DNA of 64,000 nucleotides from S34-282 sp034422075 (GTDB taxonomy: Bacteria > Chloroflexota > Dehalococcoidia > Lucifugimonadales > Australimonadaceae), in contig DAOUJX010000058.1 of NCBI GenBank assembly GCA_034422075.1, forward strand, positions 1 through 64,000. Direction: 5' to 3'. The translations under genes were made by a program, and so were the position numbers. The notes below the pieces were generated by a model. It was not told the DNA's origin. It was given only the letters and a program-made list of their open reading frames with translations, and ran no database searches. This document shows positions 1 to 7,986 of the stretch, piece by piece; the first letter of the stretch is position 1; the number at the start of each line of letters is the position of its first letter.

Positions 1-2
1 CC

Positions 3-230
3 CCCTACATGCTCTTCACGTCGCACCGCGATCAGCCCGGGATGATCGGGAAGGTGGGGACGATATCGGGCAGCCACGATCTGAACATCGGGTTCATGGA
101 GGTCGGGCGCACCGGCCCGCGCGGCGAGGCCACGATGATCGTCGGCTACGACGACCCGGTGACCGACGAGGTGCTGGAGCAGATCCGCGCGATCGACGGC
201 GTGGTCAGCTCCACGCCCGTGCGCCTCTAG
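3..230 (+). CDS. serA: D-3-phosphoglycerate dehydrogenase, C-terminal ACT domain (5' truncated by window edge)
   Basis: Only the last 75 codons are present; the reading frame is open to the window edge. The fragment is an ACT domain of the kind that ends SerA: HRDQPGMIGKVG near the start, then NIGFMEVGR and a VTDEVLEQI helix before the stop. In SerA this domain binds serine and gives feedback inhibition of the first step of serine synthesis. The catalytic Rossmann part would lie upstream of the window. A stand-alone ACT protein cannot be formally excluded, but the NIxxMxVGR pattern and the Val/Asp-rich tail are typical of long-form SerA. Confidence 0.8.
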   Translation, partial: PYMLFTSHRDQPGMIGKVGTISGSHDLNIGFMEVGRTGPRGEATMIVGYDDPVTDEVLEQIRAIDGVVSSTPVRL

Positions 231-323
231 TTCTGCGCGCGACCGACTAGAGCGGCGTGCGCCCCTGTGCTAGGATGCTGCCGCATTCGTGCGGAAAATC
301 ACGAACGGGCGGGAGTGCGCCGG

Positions 324-824
324 GTGACCGACCGACCGACAACCGAGGCGGCTGATCCGCAGGGGCTGCGCAGCCGCGCGCGCCGCGCCGTCGCCGAGCA
401 ACCCTACCGCACGCACACCGTCCTCTCGTCGCTCCTTGCGGTACAGGACGAGCTGGGCTGGCTGCCGCCACAGGCGCTGGCCGAGGTCGCCGATGCGCTG
501 GGCGCGTCCGAGAACGACGTCTGGGGCGTCGCGTCCTTCTACCCCAACTTCCGCTTCTCCGAGCCGCCGGAGCACCTCGTCGAGGTGTGCTGGGGCCCGA
601 CGTGCCACGTCCTCGGCGCGCAGGCGCTGCTGCAGGGGGCGCTGGCGCAGCTCGGCCTCGAGAACGAGGGCGCAACGCCCGACAACGCCATCGGCCTCAA
701 GCTGAACACCTGCCTCGGTGTCTGCCCGCACGGCCCCGCCATGTCCTTCGACCACGCGCTCGCTGGCCACATGACGCCGGATGCGTCGGCGGGCCGCATC
801 GCGGCGCTGCGAGGCGGCGGATGA
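324..824 (+). CDS. nuoE: NADH-quinone oxidoreductase subunit E-like [2Fe-2S] protein
   Basis: A 166-residue thioredoxin-fold ferredoxin of the NuoE/HndA type. The four cluster ligands are visible as C-x4-C (VCWGPTCH, residues 89 and 94) and C-x3-C (TCLGVCP, residues 130 and 134), preceded by the usual helical N-terminus (VLSSLLAVQDELGWLP). GTG at 324 is chosen because a GGGAG element precedes it by about 8 nt; the open frame reaches back to 267 but that part is low-complexity. The stop overlaps the nuoF start as ATGA. It should carry the N1a-type cluster that works with NuoF in NADH oxidation. Confidence 0.88.
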   Translation: MTDRPTTEAADPQGLRSRARRAVAEQPYRTHTVLSSLLAVQDELGWLPPQALAEVADALGASENDVWGVASFYPNFRFSEPPEHLVEVCWGPTCHVLGAQALLQGALAQLGLENEGATPDNAIGLKLNTCLGVCPHGPAMSFDHALAGHMTPDASAGRIAALRGGG

Positions 825-2608
825 CGGCGGCGTACGAGCAGCTGCGCGCCCGCGCCGATGCCGCCTGGGCTGCGCTCAACGCAAAGCCCTGGGTGCGCGT
901 CGGCACCGGGCTCATGGGCGAGGCCGTCGGCGCGCTTGACGTGCTCGATGCGTTCCGCGCCGAGATCGCGGCGAAGGGACTCGATGCCACCGTCTCGGAG
1001 GTCGGCACGAGCGGGTTGTGCTACGCCGAGCCGCTCGTCGATTTGCAGGTGCCCGGCGGCCCGCGCGCGCTCTATGCCAACGTCACGCCCGAGCAGGTTG
1101 CGCTGCTCGTCGAGCGCCACGTTGCGGGCGGCGAGGCCGCCGCGGAGCTGGCGCACGCCTCCGTCGACTGCGATCTCCCCGGCGTCCCGCGCCGCGAGGA
1201 GCTGCCGATGATGCGCCAGCAGGTGCGGATCGCGCTGCGCAACGCGGGCGAGATCGACCCCGGCGACCTCGACCAGTACGTCGCGCGCGGGGGGTTCGCC
1301 GGGCTGGACAAGGCGCTCGGCATGGAGCGGACGGACGTCGTCGAGGAGGTCAAGGCCTCCGGCCTGCGCGGGCGCGGCGGCGCCGCGTTCCCGACGGGCG
1401 TCAAGTGGGGCTTCCTCGCCGGCAACCCATCGCCGGTCAAGTACATCCTCTGCAACTGCGAGGAGGGCGACCCGGGCGCATTCAATGACAAGGCGATCCT
1501 GGAGAGCGACCCGTTCACGCTGCTCGAAGGGTGCATCATCGCGGGCTACGCGACGGGATCGAGCAACGGCATCGTCTTCATCCGCCACGGCCACGACGCG
1601 CCCATCGACCGCACCCGCGCCGCCATCGACGCGTGCTACGCCAACGGCCTACTCGGCCAAAGCATCCTCGGCAGCGACTTCTCGTTCGACATCGAGGTCT
1701 CGCTCGTCGGGGAGTCGTACGTCGCCGGGGAGGAGACGGCGCTGATGGAGGCGATCGAGGGCAAGCGCTCGATGCCGCGCTTCCGACCGCCGTTCCCCGC
1801 CGCCTACGGCGTGTGGGGCAAGCCGTCCAACATCAACAACATCAAGACCATCGCCTACATCCCCGAGATCGTCCGCAACGGCGCGGAGTGGTTCGCGTCC
1901 ATCGGGACGGAGAAGAGCAAGGGCACCGCCATCGCCTGCCTCTCCGGCCACATCACCTACGGCGGCCTCGTCGAGGTGCCGTTCGGGCTGACGATGCGCG
2001 ACGTCGTCGAGGAGCTGGGCGGCGGCGCGCCGGACGGCAAGCGCGTCAAGTTCCTGCAGACGGGCGGGCCGCTGGGCGGCCTGCTCGCGGGCGACCAGCT
2101 GGACATGGTGCTGGACTTCGACGAGATGGCGGGGGCGGGCGCGATGTTCGGCTCCGGCGGCCTCATCGTCTGCAACGACGAGACCTCCGCCGTCGACATG
2201 ACGCGCGTGCTGCTGGCGTTCGACCAGCTCGAATCGTGCGGCAAGTGCTTCCCGTGCCGGCTCGGCATGAGCCACATCCTCGAGGTGCTGGAGCGCGCAT
2301 GCGCAGGCGCCTCGCACCCCGACGACCTCGCACTGATGGAGCGCGTCGGCGCGAACATGCGCGCGGGCTCGCTGTGCGGCCACGGCCAGCTCGGCTACAA
2401 CCCCGTCTCGTCGGCGCTGCGCGCGTTCGCCGAGGAGTTCGACGCGCAGATGCGCGGGGAGGGCCCCATCCCCATCGGCCGCTTCGTCGGACCCGCCCAC
2501 GCGCGGCGCGGCGCGCAGATCGAGGGGGACACGCCCACCGCGCAGGTCAAGGGCGACTTCATCTACGCCATCGGGCCGGCGCAGGCCGAACAGGCGGCGG
2601 CGCGATGA
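821..2608 (+). CDS. nuoF: NADH-quinone oxidoreductase subunit F-like, NADH/FMN-binding
   Basis: 595 residues. Residues about 20-110 form a thioredoxin-like domain as in HndC/HoxF-type flavoproteins, but only one of the usual four cysteines remains (SGLCYAEP), so this domain probably holds no cluster. The NuoF core follows: glycine-rich FMN/NADH loop GLRGRGGAAFPTG, a second nucleotide motif YVAGEETALMEAIEG, and the N3 [4Fe-4S] ligands ESCGKCFPCRLG with a later SLCGHG cysteine. No C-terminal ferredoxin extension is seen. ATG at 821 overlaps the nuoE stop, and the nuoF stop overlaps the nuoG start, so translation is probably coupled. It transfers hydride from NADH to FMN and on to the Fe-S chain. 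Confidence 0.9.
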   Translation: MTAAYEQLRARADAAWAALNAKPWVRVGTGLMGEAVGALDVLDAFRAEIAAKGLDATVSEVGTSGLCYAEPLVDLQVPGGPRALYANVTPEQVALLVERHVAGGEAAAELAHASVDCDLPGVPRREELPMMRQQVRIALRNAGEIDPGDLDQYVARGGFAGLDKALGMERTDVVEEVKASGLRGRGGAAFPTGVKWGFLAGNPSPVKYILCNCEEGDPGAFNDKAILESDPFTLLEGCIIAGYATGSSNGIVFIRHGHDAPIDRTRAAIDACYANGLLGQSILGSDFSFDIEVSLVGESYVAGEETALMEAIEGKRSMPRFRPPFPAAYGVWGKPSNINNIKTIAYIPEIVRNGAEWFASIGTEKSKGTAIACLSGHITYGGLVEVPFGLTMRDVVEELGGGAPDGKRVKFLQTGGPLGGLLAGDQLDMVLDFDEMAGAGAMFGSGGLIVCNDETSAVDMTRVLLAFDQLESCGKCFPCRLGMSHILEVLERACAGASHPDDLALMERVGANMRAGSLCGHGQLGYNPVSSALRAFAEEFDAQMRGEGPIPIGRFVGPAHARRGAQIEGDTPTAQVKGDFIYAIGPAQAEQAAAR

Positions 2609-5448
2609 CCACCACCGCGCGCCAGACGCTCACCCTCACCATCAACGGGCAGACGGTCGAGACCGAGCCCGGCAAGATGGTGATACAGGCCGCCAACGAA
2701 GCGGGCATCTACATCCCTTACCTGTGCTACCACCCCGGCATGGAGCCCTACGGTGCGTGCCGCATGTGCGTCGTGGAGGTCGAGGGAGGACGCGGGACGC
2801 CCGCGGCCTGCACGCTGCCGGCCGCCGACGGCATGGTCGTCAACACGCTCGGCGAGGGCGCCACCGGCGTCCGCAACACCATCCTCGACCTGCTGCTCTC
2901 GGAGCACCCGCACGGCTGTTTGACGTGCCACCGCGTCGAGCTGTGCGGGCCGCAGGACATCTGCCTGCGCCACGTCGACGTGACCGATCGCTGCGTCACC
3001 TGCCCTAAGAACGAGCGCTGCGAGCTGAAGGACACGACGCGCTTCCACCCGCAGCCCCTCGTGTCCCCGCTCAACTACCAGTACCGCGAGCTCCAGATAG
3101 AGACCAAGGACCCGTTCTACGACCGCGACTACAACCTCTGCATCGTGTGCGCGCGGTGCGTGCGGGCGTGCGACGAGGTTCGCGGCGACGTCGCCCTCAC
3201 GATGACGGAGCGCGCGGGGCAGGTGCTCGTCGGCACGTCCCTCGGCGAATCGCTGCTGGAGTCGGGCTGCGAGTTCTGCGGCCTCTGCATCGACGTGTGC
3301 CCGGTGGGGGCGCTGACGGAGACCGACTACAAGTGGGAGCGCCCGCAGACCTACGAGCAGAGCGTCTGCGCCGAGTGCCCCGTCGGCTGCCAGATGAGCT
3401 ACGAGGTCAACCGCTTCGGCAAGGTCATCCGCGCCGTCGCCGAACTGAACGCCCCCGCCAACATGGGCAACGCCTGCTTCAAGGGCAAGTTCGGGTTCGA
3501 CTACGTCAACGCCAAGCAGCGCCTGAAGCAGCCGCTAATCCGCCGCGACGGGCAGCTCGAGCCCGCCACGTGGGACGAGGCCATCGCCGCGGCGGTCGCG
3601 GGGCTGGGCGCGTATCGCGGTGCGGAGGCTGCGCTCATCGCCTCAGCCCGCAACACCAACGAGGAGCTGTACCTGGCGCAGAAGCTCGCGCGCGTCGGCC
3701 TGGGCTCGAACAACGTCGACGTCGCCTCCTACGACCGCCCCGGCGTGATGGAGGGCCTCCACGACGTGTTCGGCTACTACGCCGGCACGGCGAACATCCA
3801 GGAGCTGCGCCAGTCGAAGGCCGTCCTCGTGGTCAGCGCCAACGTCACGGAGGAGCAGAACGTCGCCGCCGTGCCCATCAAGCAGGCCGTCCGCAAGGGC
3901 GAGCAGGCGCTCATCGTCATCGACGCGCGCGAGACGGAGCTGACGCGCTACGCCCGCCTCTGGCTGCGCCCGTACCCCGGCATGGACATGGCCGTCCTCG
4001 GCGGCATGCTCAAGGTCATCGTCGACGAGGGCCTGGTCGACGGCGACTACCTCGCCGCCAATGCTGAGGGCTACGAGGGCATGGTCGCCTCGCTTGCGCC
4101 GTTTGGCCTGGAGGCGGTGGAGCAGGCGAGCGGCGTCCCCGCTGCGCGCGTCGCCGAGGCCGCGCGCCTCTACGCCCAGCACGCTCCGGCCACGACGCTC
4201 TTCGCGCTCGACAACAGCGTGGGCGGCACGCGGCGCATCACCGCGCGCATCATCGCCGACCTCGCGCTCGTGACCGGCAACGTCGGCAAGCCGGCGGCGG
4301 GCGTCATTCCCCTGCGCCACGGCGCGAACGACCAGGGCGCGCTCGACGTGGGCGCGGAGGCGCGGATGCTCCCGGGCCACCGCCACGTCGCTGACGACGA
4401 CGACCGCGCCGCGCTCGAGCGGGCGTGGGGCGCGGCGCTGCCCGCCGAGCCGGGCCTGCGCGTCCGCGAGGCGTTCGCCGCCGCACGGGGCGGGGAGGTC
4501 AAGGCCATGCTGCTCCTCGGCGACCACGTCCACCTCGAAGACGGCACGCTCGGCGATACGGCGGCGGCCTTCGAGCGGCTCGACTTTTTGGCGGTGAGCG
4601 ACGTCTTCCTGTCCGACGCCGCGCAGCGCGCCGACGTGGTCTTCCCGGCGCTGACGTTCGCCGAGAAGACGGGCACGTACACCAACATGGAGCGGCGCAT
4701 CCAGCCGCTGCGCAGCGTCGTCGCGGGCAAGGCGGGCGACGCGCGATCCGACCTGGAGCTGCTGCAATCGCTCGGCCGCGGGCTCGGCGCCGGCGGCTTC
4801 GACCACGCGGGGCCGGAGGACGTGCTCGATGAGATCGCCCGCGTCGTCCCCCAGTACGCAGGCGTCTCCTACCGGCGGCTGCTGGATGAGGCGGTCGAAA
4901 CGCTGAAGCCGTCCAACGACAACCCGCTGCCGACGCAGGTCCTGTACTCCAACCGCGTCGCGATGGGGCTGCAGTGGCCGTGCGCGGCGGCGGACGACCC
5001 GGGCACGCCGCACCTGTATGCCGGCGGCTTCCCGGGCGGCAAGGCGCGCCTCGCGGCGCTGGAGTGGCGCGAGCGCCCCCAGCATGACGATGCGCGCTTC
5101 CCGCTCCTGCTCGCCCACGGGCGCGTGCTCGTGCAGCACGCCGCGGCGATGGACGTGGAGGAGCGCGACGGCACCAACCACGTCAGCCGCACCGAATCGC
5201 TCATCGTCCACCCCGACGATGCCCTCGCCTTGGGGCTGAGCGAGGGGCAGGCCGCGCGCGCGGTGACGAGCGCGGGCAAGGCCGTCGCGGGCGTCGTGCG
5301 CCTCTCAGACGATGCGCTGCCGGGCGTCGTATCCTTGACCACGCTGTTCGGGGAGCTGGCAACGGCGCTCGATGCGTCGGAGCACCCCGACCCGATGAAC
5401 CACGTTCCACGGCTGGAGGCGGCGCCCGCCCGCGTCGAGCCCGCGTAG
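2605..5448 (+). CDS. nuoG: NuoG-like Fe-S/molybdopterin-fold subunit
   Basis: 947 residues. Order: N-terminal [2Fe-2S] ferredoxin (LCYHPG, GACRMC, AACTLP), the His-ligated cluster segment (HPHGCLTCHRVELC), two ferredoxin-type [4Fe-4S] sites (CIVCARCVRAC and CEFCGLCIDVCP), then a molybdopterin-oxidoreductase fold beginning with another [4Fe-4S] site (CAECPVGC plus NACFKG). It resembles FdhA/FdsA in sequence. At the position where formate dehydrogenases have the catalytic Cys/Sec and His, this protein has NNVDVASYDRPGVM, with neither residue. I therefore call it NuoG-type electron carrier, not formate dehydrogenase. It is translationally coupled to nuoF (ATGA). No other complex I genes are in the window. 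Confidence 0.85.
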   Translation: MTTTARQTLTLTINGQTVETEPGKMVIQAANEAGIYIPYLCYHPGMEPYGACRMCVVEVEGGRGTPAACTLPAADGMVVNTLGEGATGVRNTILDLLLSEHPHGCLTCHRVELCGPQDICLRHVDVTDRCVTCPKNERCELKDTTRFHPQPLVSPLNYQYRELQIETKDPFYDRDYNLCIVCARCVRACDEVRGDVALTMTERAGQVLVGTSLGESLLESGCEFCGLCIDVCPVGALTETDYKWERPQTYEQSVCAECPVGCQMSYEVNRFGKVIRAVAELNAPANMGNACFKGKFGFDYVNAKQRLKQPLIRRDGQLEPATWDEAIAAAVAGLGAYRGAEAALIASARNTNEELYLAQKLARVGLGSNNVDVASYDRPGVMEGLHDVFGYYAGTANIQELRQSKAVLVVSANVTEEQNVAAVPIKQAVRKGEQALIVIDARETELTRYARLWLRPYPGMDMAVLGGMLKVIVDEGLVDGDYLAANAEGYEGMVASLAPFGLEAVEQASGVPAARVAEAARLYAQHAPATTLFALDNSVGGTRRITARIIADLALVTGNVGKPAAGVIPLRHGANDQGALDVGAEARMLPGHRHVADDDDRAALERAWGAALPAEPGLRVREAFAAARGGEVKAMLLLGDHVHLEDGTLGDTAAAFERLDFLAVSDVFLSDAAQRADVVFPALTFAEKTGTYTNMERRIQPLRSVVAGKAGDARSDLELLQSLGRGLGAGGFDHAGPEDVLDEIARVVPQYAGVSYRRLLDEAVETLKPSNDNPLPTQVLYSNRVAMGLQWPCAAADDPGTPHLYAGGFPGGKARLAALEWRERPQHDDARFPLLLAHGRVLVQHAAAMDVEERDGTNHVSRTESLIVHPDDALALGLSEGQAARAVTSAGKAVAGVVRLSDDALPGVVSLTTLFGELATALDASEHPDPMNHVPRLEAAPARVEPA

Positions 5449-5471
5449 CACACACCCAAGGAGCCGGACCG

Positions 5472-6245
5472 TTGACCACCTCCAACGAGACCCTGACGGG
5501 ACACACCAACCCTCGGCTGCAGGCGCTGCCGACGGCCAAGATCGTGCGGCGGGAGGACATCACCGACGACCTCTTCAAGATCTGGCTGGAGACGTCGGTG
5601 CCCTTCACCTTCAAGCCGGGGCAGTACATCACCATCGGCTCGCACGACATCGAGCGCCCGTACTCCATCGTCTCCGCGCCCTACGAGGAGTACGTCGAGC
5701 TCTTCATCGAGTACGTCGAGCCGCAGCACGGCGGCAAGCTGACCCCGCTGCTGCACGCGCAGTACGTCGGCGACGTCGTCTCGATGCGCCCGCGCCCCAA
5801 GGGCATCTTCTGCTTCGACCCCGCCTACGACGACCACGTCCTCGTCGGCACGGTCACGGGCGTCGCGCCCTACCTCTCCTACGTCCGCCAGTACCTGCAC
5901 GACGGCATGAGCGGCCACCGCTTCTTCGTCATGGAGGGCGCCAGCCACCAGGACGAGTTCGTCTACGACGGCGAGTTCCTGCAGCTGGCCGCCGACCACG
6001 ACTTCATCAAGTTCGTCGCGACGGTCAGCCGCCCCCAGGCGGAGCGCAACGCCAGCTGGCAGGGCGACACCGGCCGCGTCAACACGCTCGTCGAACGCTA
6101 CGTGGCCGAGTGGGCGCTCAAAAAGGAGCGCACGCTCATCTACCTCTGCGGCAACCCCGGCATGATCGAGGACATCAAGGAGCGCATGGGGCCGGGCGGT
6201 TGGAACATCACCGAGGAGCGGTTCTGGAAGGAAGAGGACGAGTAG
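5472..6245 (+). CDS. Ferredoxin-NADP+ reductase-like FAD/NAD(P) oxidoreductase
   Basis: 257 residues with the ferredoxin-reductase fold: FAD-binding RPYSIVSAP about residue 58, an NAD(P) site beginning GTVTGVAPYLSYV, and the C-terminal YLCGNPGMIEDIKE followed by an EERFW tail, as in bacterial Fpr enzymes. The start is TTG at 5472, supported by AAGGAG at 5458-5463. It lies 23 nt after nuoG and is probably in the same transcript. The context suggests that NADH oxidised by NuoEFG and NADP(H) handled here exchange electrons through a shared ferredoxin. That is inference; the direction cannot be read from sequence. Confidence 0.85.
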   Translation: MTTSNETLTGHTNPRLQALPTAKIVRREDITDDLFKIWLETSVPFTFKPGQYITIGSHDIERPYSIVSAPYEEYVELFIEYVEPQHGGKLTPLLHAQYVGDVVSMRPRPKGIFCFDPAYDDHVLVGTVTGVAPYLSYVRQYLHDGMSGHRFFVMEGASHQDEFVYDGEFLQLAADHDFIKFVATVSRPQAERNASWQGDTGRVNTLVERYVAEWALKKERTLIYLCGNPGMIEDIKERMGPGGWNITEERFWKEEDE

Positions 6246-6273
6246 CCCACCGCTGAGCCTAGGGCGCCGCTGC

Positions 6274-6279
6274 TAGAAT
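6274..6279 (+). promoter_or_regulatory. -10 box TAGAAT abutting the MFS gene start
   Basis: TAGAAT ends directly before GTG 6280 and 6 nt before an in-frame GTG at 6286. If used, transcription would begin at about 6286, giving a leaderless mRNA starting on that second GTG. No good -35 or Shine-Dalgarno sequence is seen. Confidence 0.45.
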
Positions 6280-7938
6280 GTGAGCGTGGAAGAGCAGCCC
6301 CAAGACCCCTCGCAGGTACGCGATTGGAACGCTCCGATTTTCGGAGCGTTTCCCATGCGCACCAAGGTGCTCATCCTGCTCGGCGTGCTCATCGGCCTCT
6401 TCATGGCCGCGCTCGACCAGACCATCGTCTCCACCGCGTTGCCCCGCGTCGTGGCCGACCTCGGCGGCTTCGACCGGTTCGCCTGGGTGTTCACCGCCTA
6501 CATGCTCGCCTCGACGACGCTGATTCCCATCATGGGGAAGGTGTCCGACCTGTTCGGGCGCAAGTGGGTCATCGTCGGCGGCATGGCCATCTTCATGCTG
6601 GGGTCGGCGCTGTCTGGCGCGGCACAGACGATGGACCAGCTCATCATCTTCCGCGCCCTCCAGGGCGTCGGCGCCGCGGTGTTGATGAGCAACGCCTTCA
6701 CCGTCCTCGCCGACCTGTTCGCGCCCGCGGAGCGGGGCAAGTGGCAGGGCGTCTTCGGCGCGGTCTTCGGCGTCGCGAGCATCGCGGGGCCGCTCGCGGG
6801 CGGCTACATCACCGACAACCTGACGTGGCGCTGGATCTTCTACATCAATATCCCCATCGGCGCGGTCGCCATTGCCCTCGTCGCGGCGTGGATGCCGTGG
6901 GCGCGCTACGCAGGGCTCAAGCGCTCCATCGACTACCTCGGCGCTGCGCTGCTCATCGGCGCGGTGGCGCCGCTGCTGCTCGCGCTGACGTGGGCGGGCG
7001 ACCTCTATGCCTGGGGGTCCCCGCAAATCGTCGGGATGCTCATCTGGTCTGCGCTCGCGCTCTCGGCGTTCGTCTGGTGGGAGCGGCGCGCCGAGGAGCC
7101 CTTGATGCCGACGTGGCTCTTCCGCAACAACGTCTACACCGTCTCCATCGTCACCATCTTCCTGACCGGCGTCGGCATGTTCGGCGCGATCGTCTTCATC
7201 CCCCTGTTCGTCCAGGGCGTCATCGGCTCGTCCGCCACCAACTCCGGCGCGGTCCTCATGCCCATGTCGCTGTCGATCGTGGCCTCCTCCTCGGTGACCG
7301 GCCAGCTGATCTCGCGGACGGGCCGCTACCGCATCTACGGCACCGTCGGCCTCGCGGTCATGGGCGCGGGCCTCTTTTTGCTCTCGCGCATGAGCGTCGA
7401 GACGTCCAACCTCGAGACGGTACGGAACATGGTCATCATCGGGCTCGGGCTGGGCATGACCTTTCCCGTCTATGTCATCGCCGTCCAGAACGCGTTCGAG
7501 CAGCGCGTCATCGGCGTCGTCACGGCGACGACGCAGTTCTTCCGCCAGATCGGGGCAACGTCCGGCATCGCCATCCTGGGCTCCATCGTCGCCCTCGGCG
7601 TGCAGCGTGCGGTGCGCGACGGCGCATCGAGCGTGCTCCCGGCGCCGGTGCGCGAGTCGCTCGAGGATCCGCAGCTGCTCATCGACGCCGGCGGCCGCGC
7701 GCGCATCGAGGAGTCGCTTTCGGGCACGGCCGGGGGCGTCGATGCGTTCCGCGAGGGCGTCGAACTGCTGCGCATATCGCTGGCCGATGCCATCACGGAC
7801 GTCTTCGTCGTGAGCCTCGGCTTCATCATCGTTGCGTTCGCCGTCTCATGGCTGCTCAGGGAGATCCCGCTGCGCGCCATCGGATTCGGCGGGGGGGCCA
7901 AGGCCGCCAAGGCGGTCGAGGAAGAGGCCGCCGGCTAG
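6280..7938 (+). CDS. MFS drug efflux transporter, DHA2 (EmrB/QacA) type
   Basis: About 550 residues with some 14 hydrophobic segments, the size of the DHA2 drug:H+ antiporter family. Family motifs are clear: LDQTIVSTALP in TM1, motif A as GKVSDLFGRKW after TM2, and motif C-like GPLAGGYITDNLTWRW before the INIP turn. It should export hydrophobic or cationic compounds across the inner membrane using the proton gradient. The start is uncertain: GTG 6280, GTG 6286 (leaderless, behind TAGAAT) or ATG 6355 just before TM1. No regulator gene is adjacent. Confidence 0.9.
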   Translation: MSVEEQPQDPSQVRDWNAPIFGAFPMRTKVLILLGVLIGLFMAALDQTIVSTALPRVVADLGGFDRFAWVFTAYMLASTTLIPIMGKVSDLFGRKWVIVGGMAIFMLGSALSGAAQTMDQLIIFRALQGVGAAVLMSNAFTVLADLFAPAERGKWQGVFGAVFGVASIAGPLAGGYITDNLTWRWIFYINIPIGAVAIALVAAWMPWARYAGLKRSIDYLGAALLIGAVAPLLLALTWAGDLYAWGSPQIVGMLIWSALALSAFVWWERRAEEPLMPTWLFRNNVYTVSIVTIFLTGVGMFGAIVFIPLFVQGVIGSSATNSGAVLMPMSLSIVASSSVTGQLISRTGRYRIYGTVGLAVMGAGLFLLSRMSVETSNLETVRNMVIIGLGLGMTFPVYVIAVQNAFEQRVIGVVTATTQFFRQIGATSGIAILGSIVALGVQRAVRDGASSVLPAPVRESLEDPQLLIDAGGRARIEESLSGTAGGVDAFREGVELLRISLADAITDVFVVSLGFIIVAFAVSWLLREIPLRAIGFGGGAKAAKAVEEEAAG

Positions 7939-7972
7939 GCCGCGCCTCTTGGGGCCTGGATCGCCGCGCGGC

Positions 7973-7980
7973 TATACAAT
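7973..7980 (+). promoter_or_regulatory. -10 box TATACAAT, leaderless mutS start
   Basis: TACAAT (7975-7980) lies 6 nt upstream of the mutS ATG at 7987, the normal distance from a -10 box to the transcription start. No Shine-Dalgarno sequence is present. The likely mRNA begins at or next to the A of ATG. Confidence 0.55.
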
Positions 7981-7986
7981 CCGCCC

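Noticed and set aside
1531..2604. Extension of the nuoG frame upstream to 1531
   Set aside because: The extra part is Arg-rich shadow of nuoF; ATG 2605 has the ATGA coupling and the ferredoxin domain starts there.
2605..5448. Formate dehydrogenase alpha subunit, possibly a selenoprotein
   Set aside because: No Cys, Sec (in-frame TGA) or His at the active-site position; the frame is uninterrupted.
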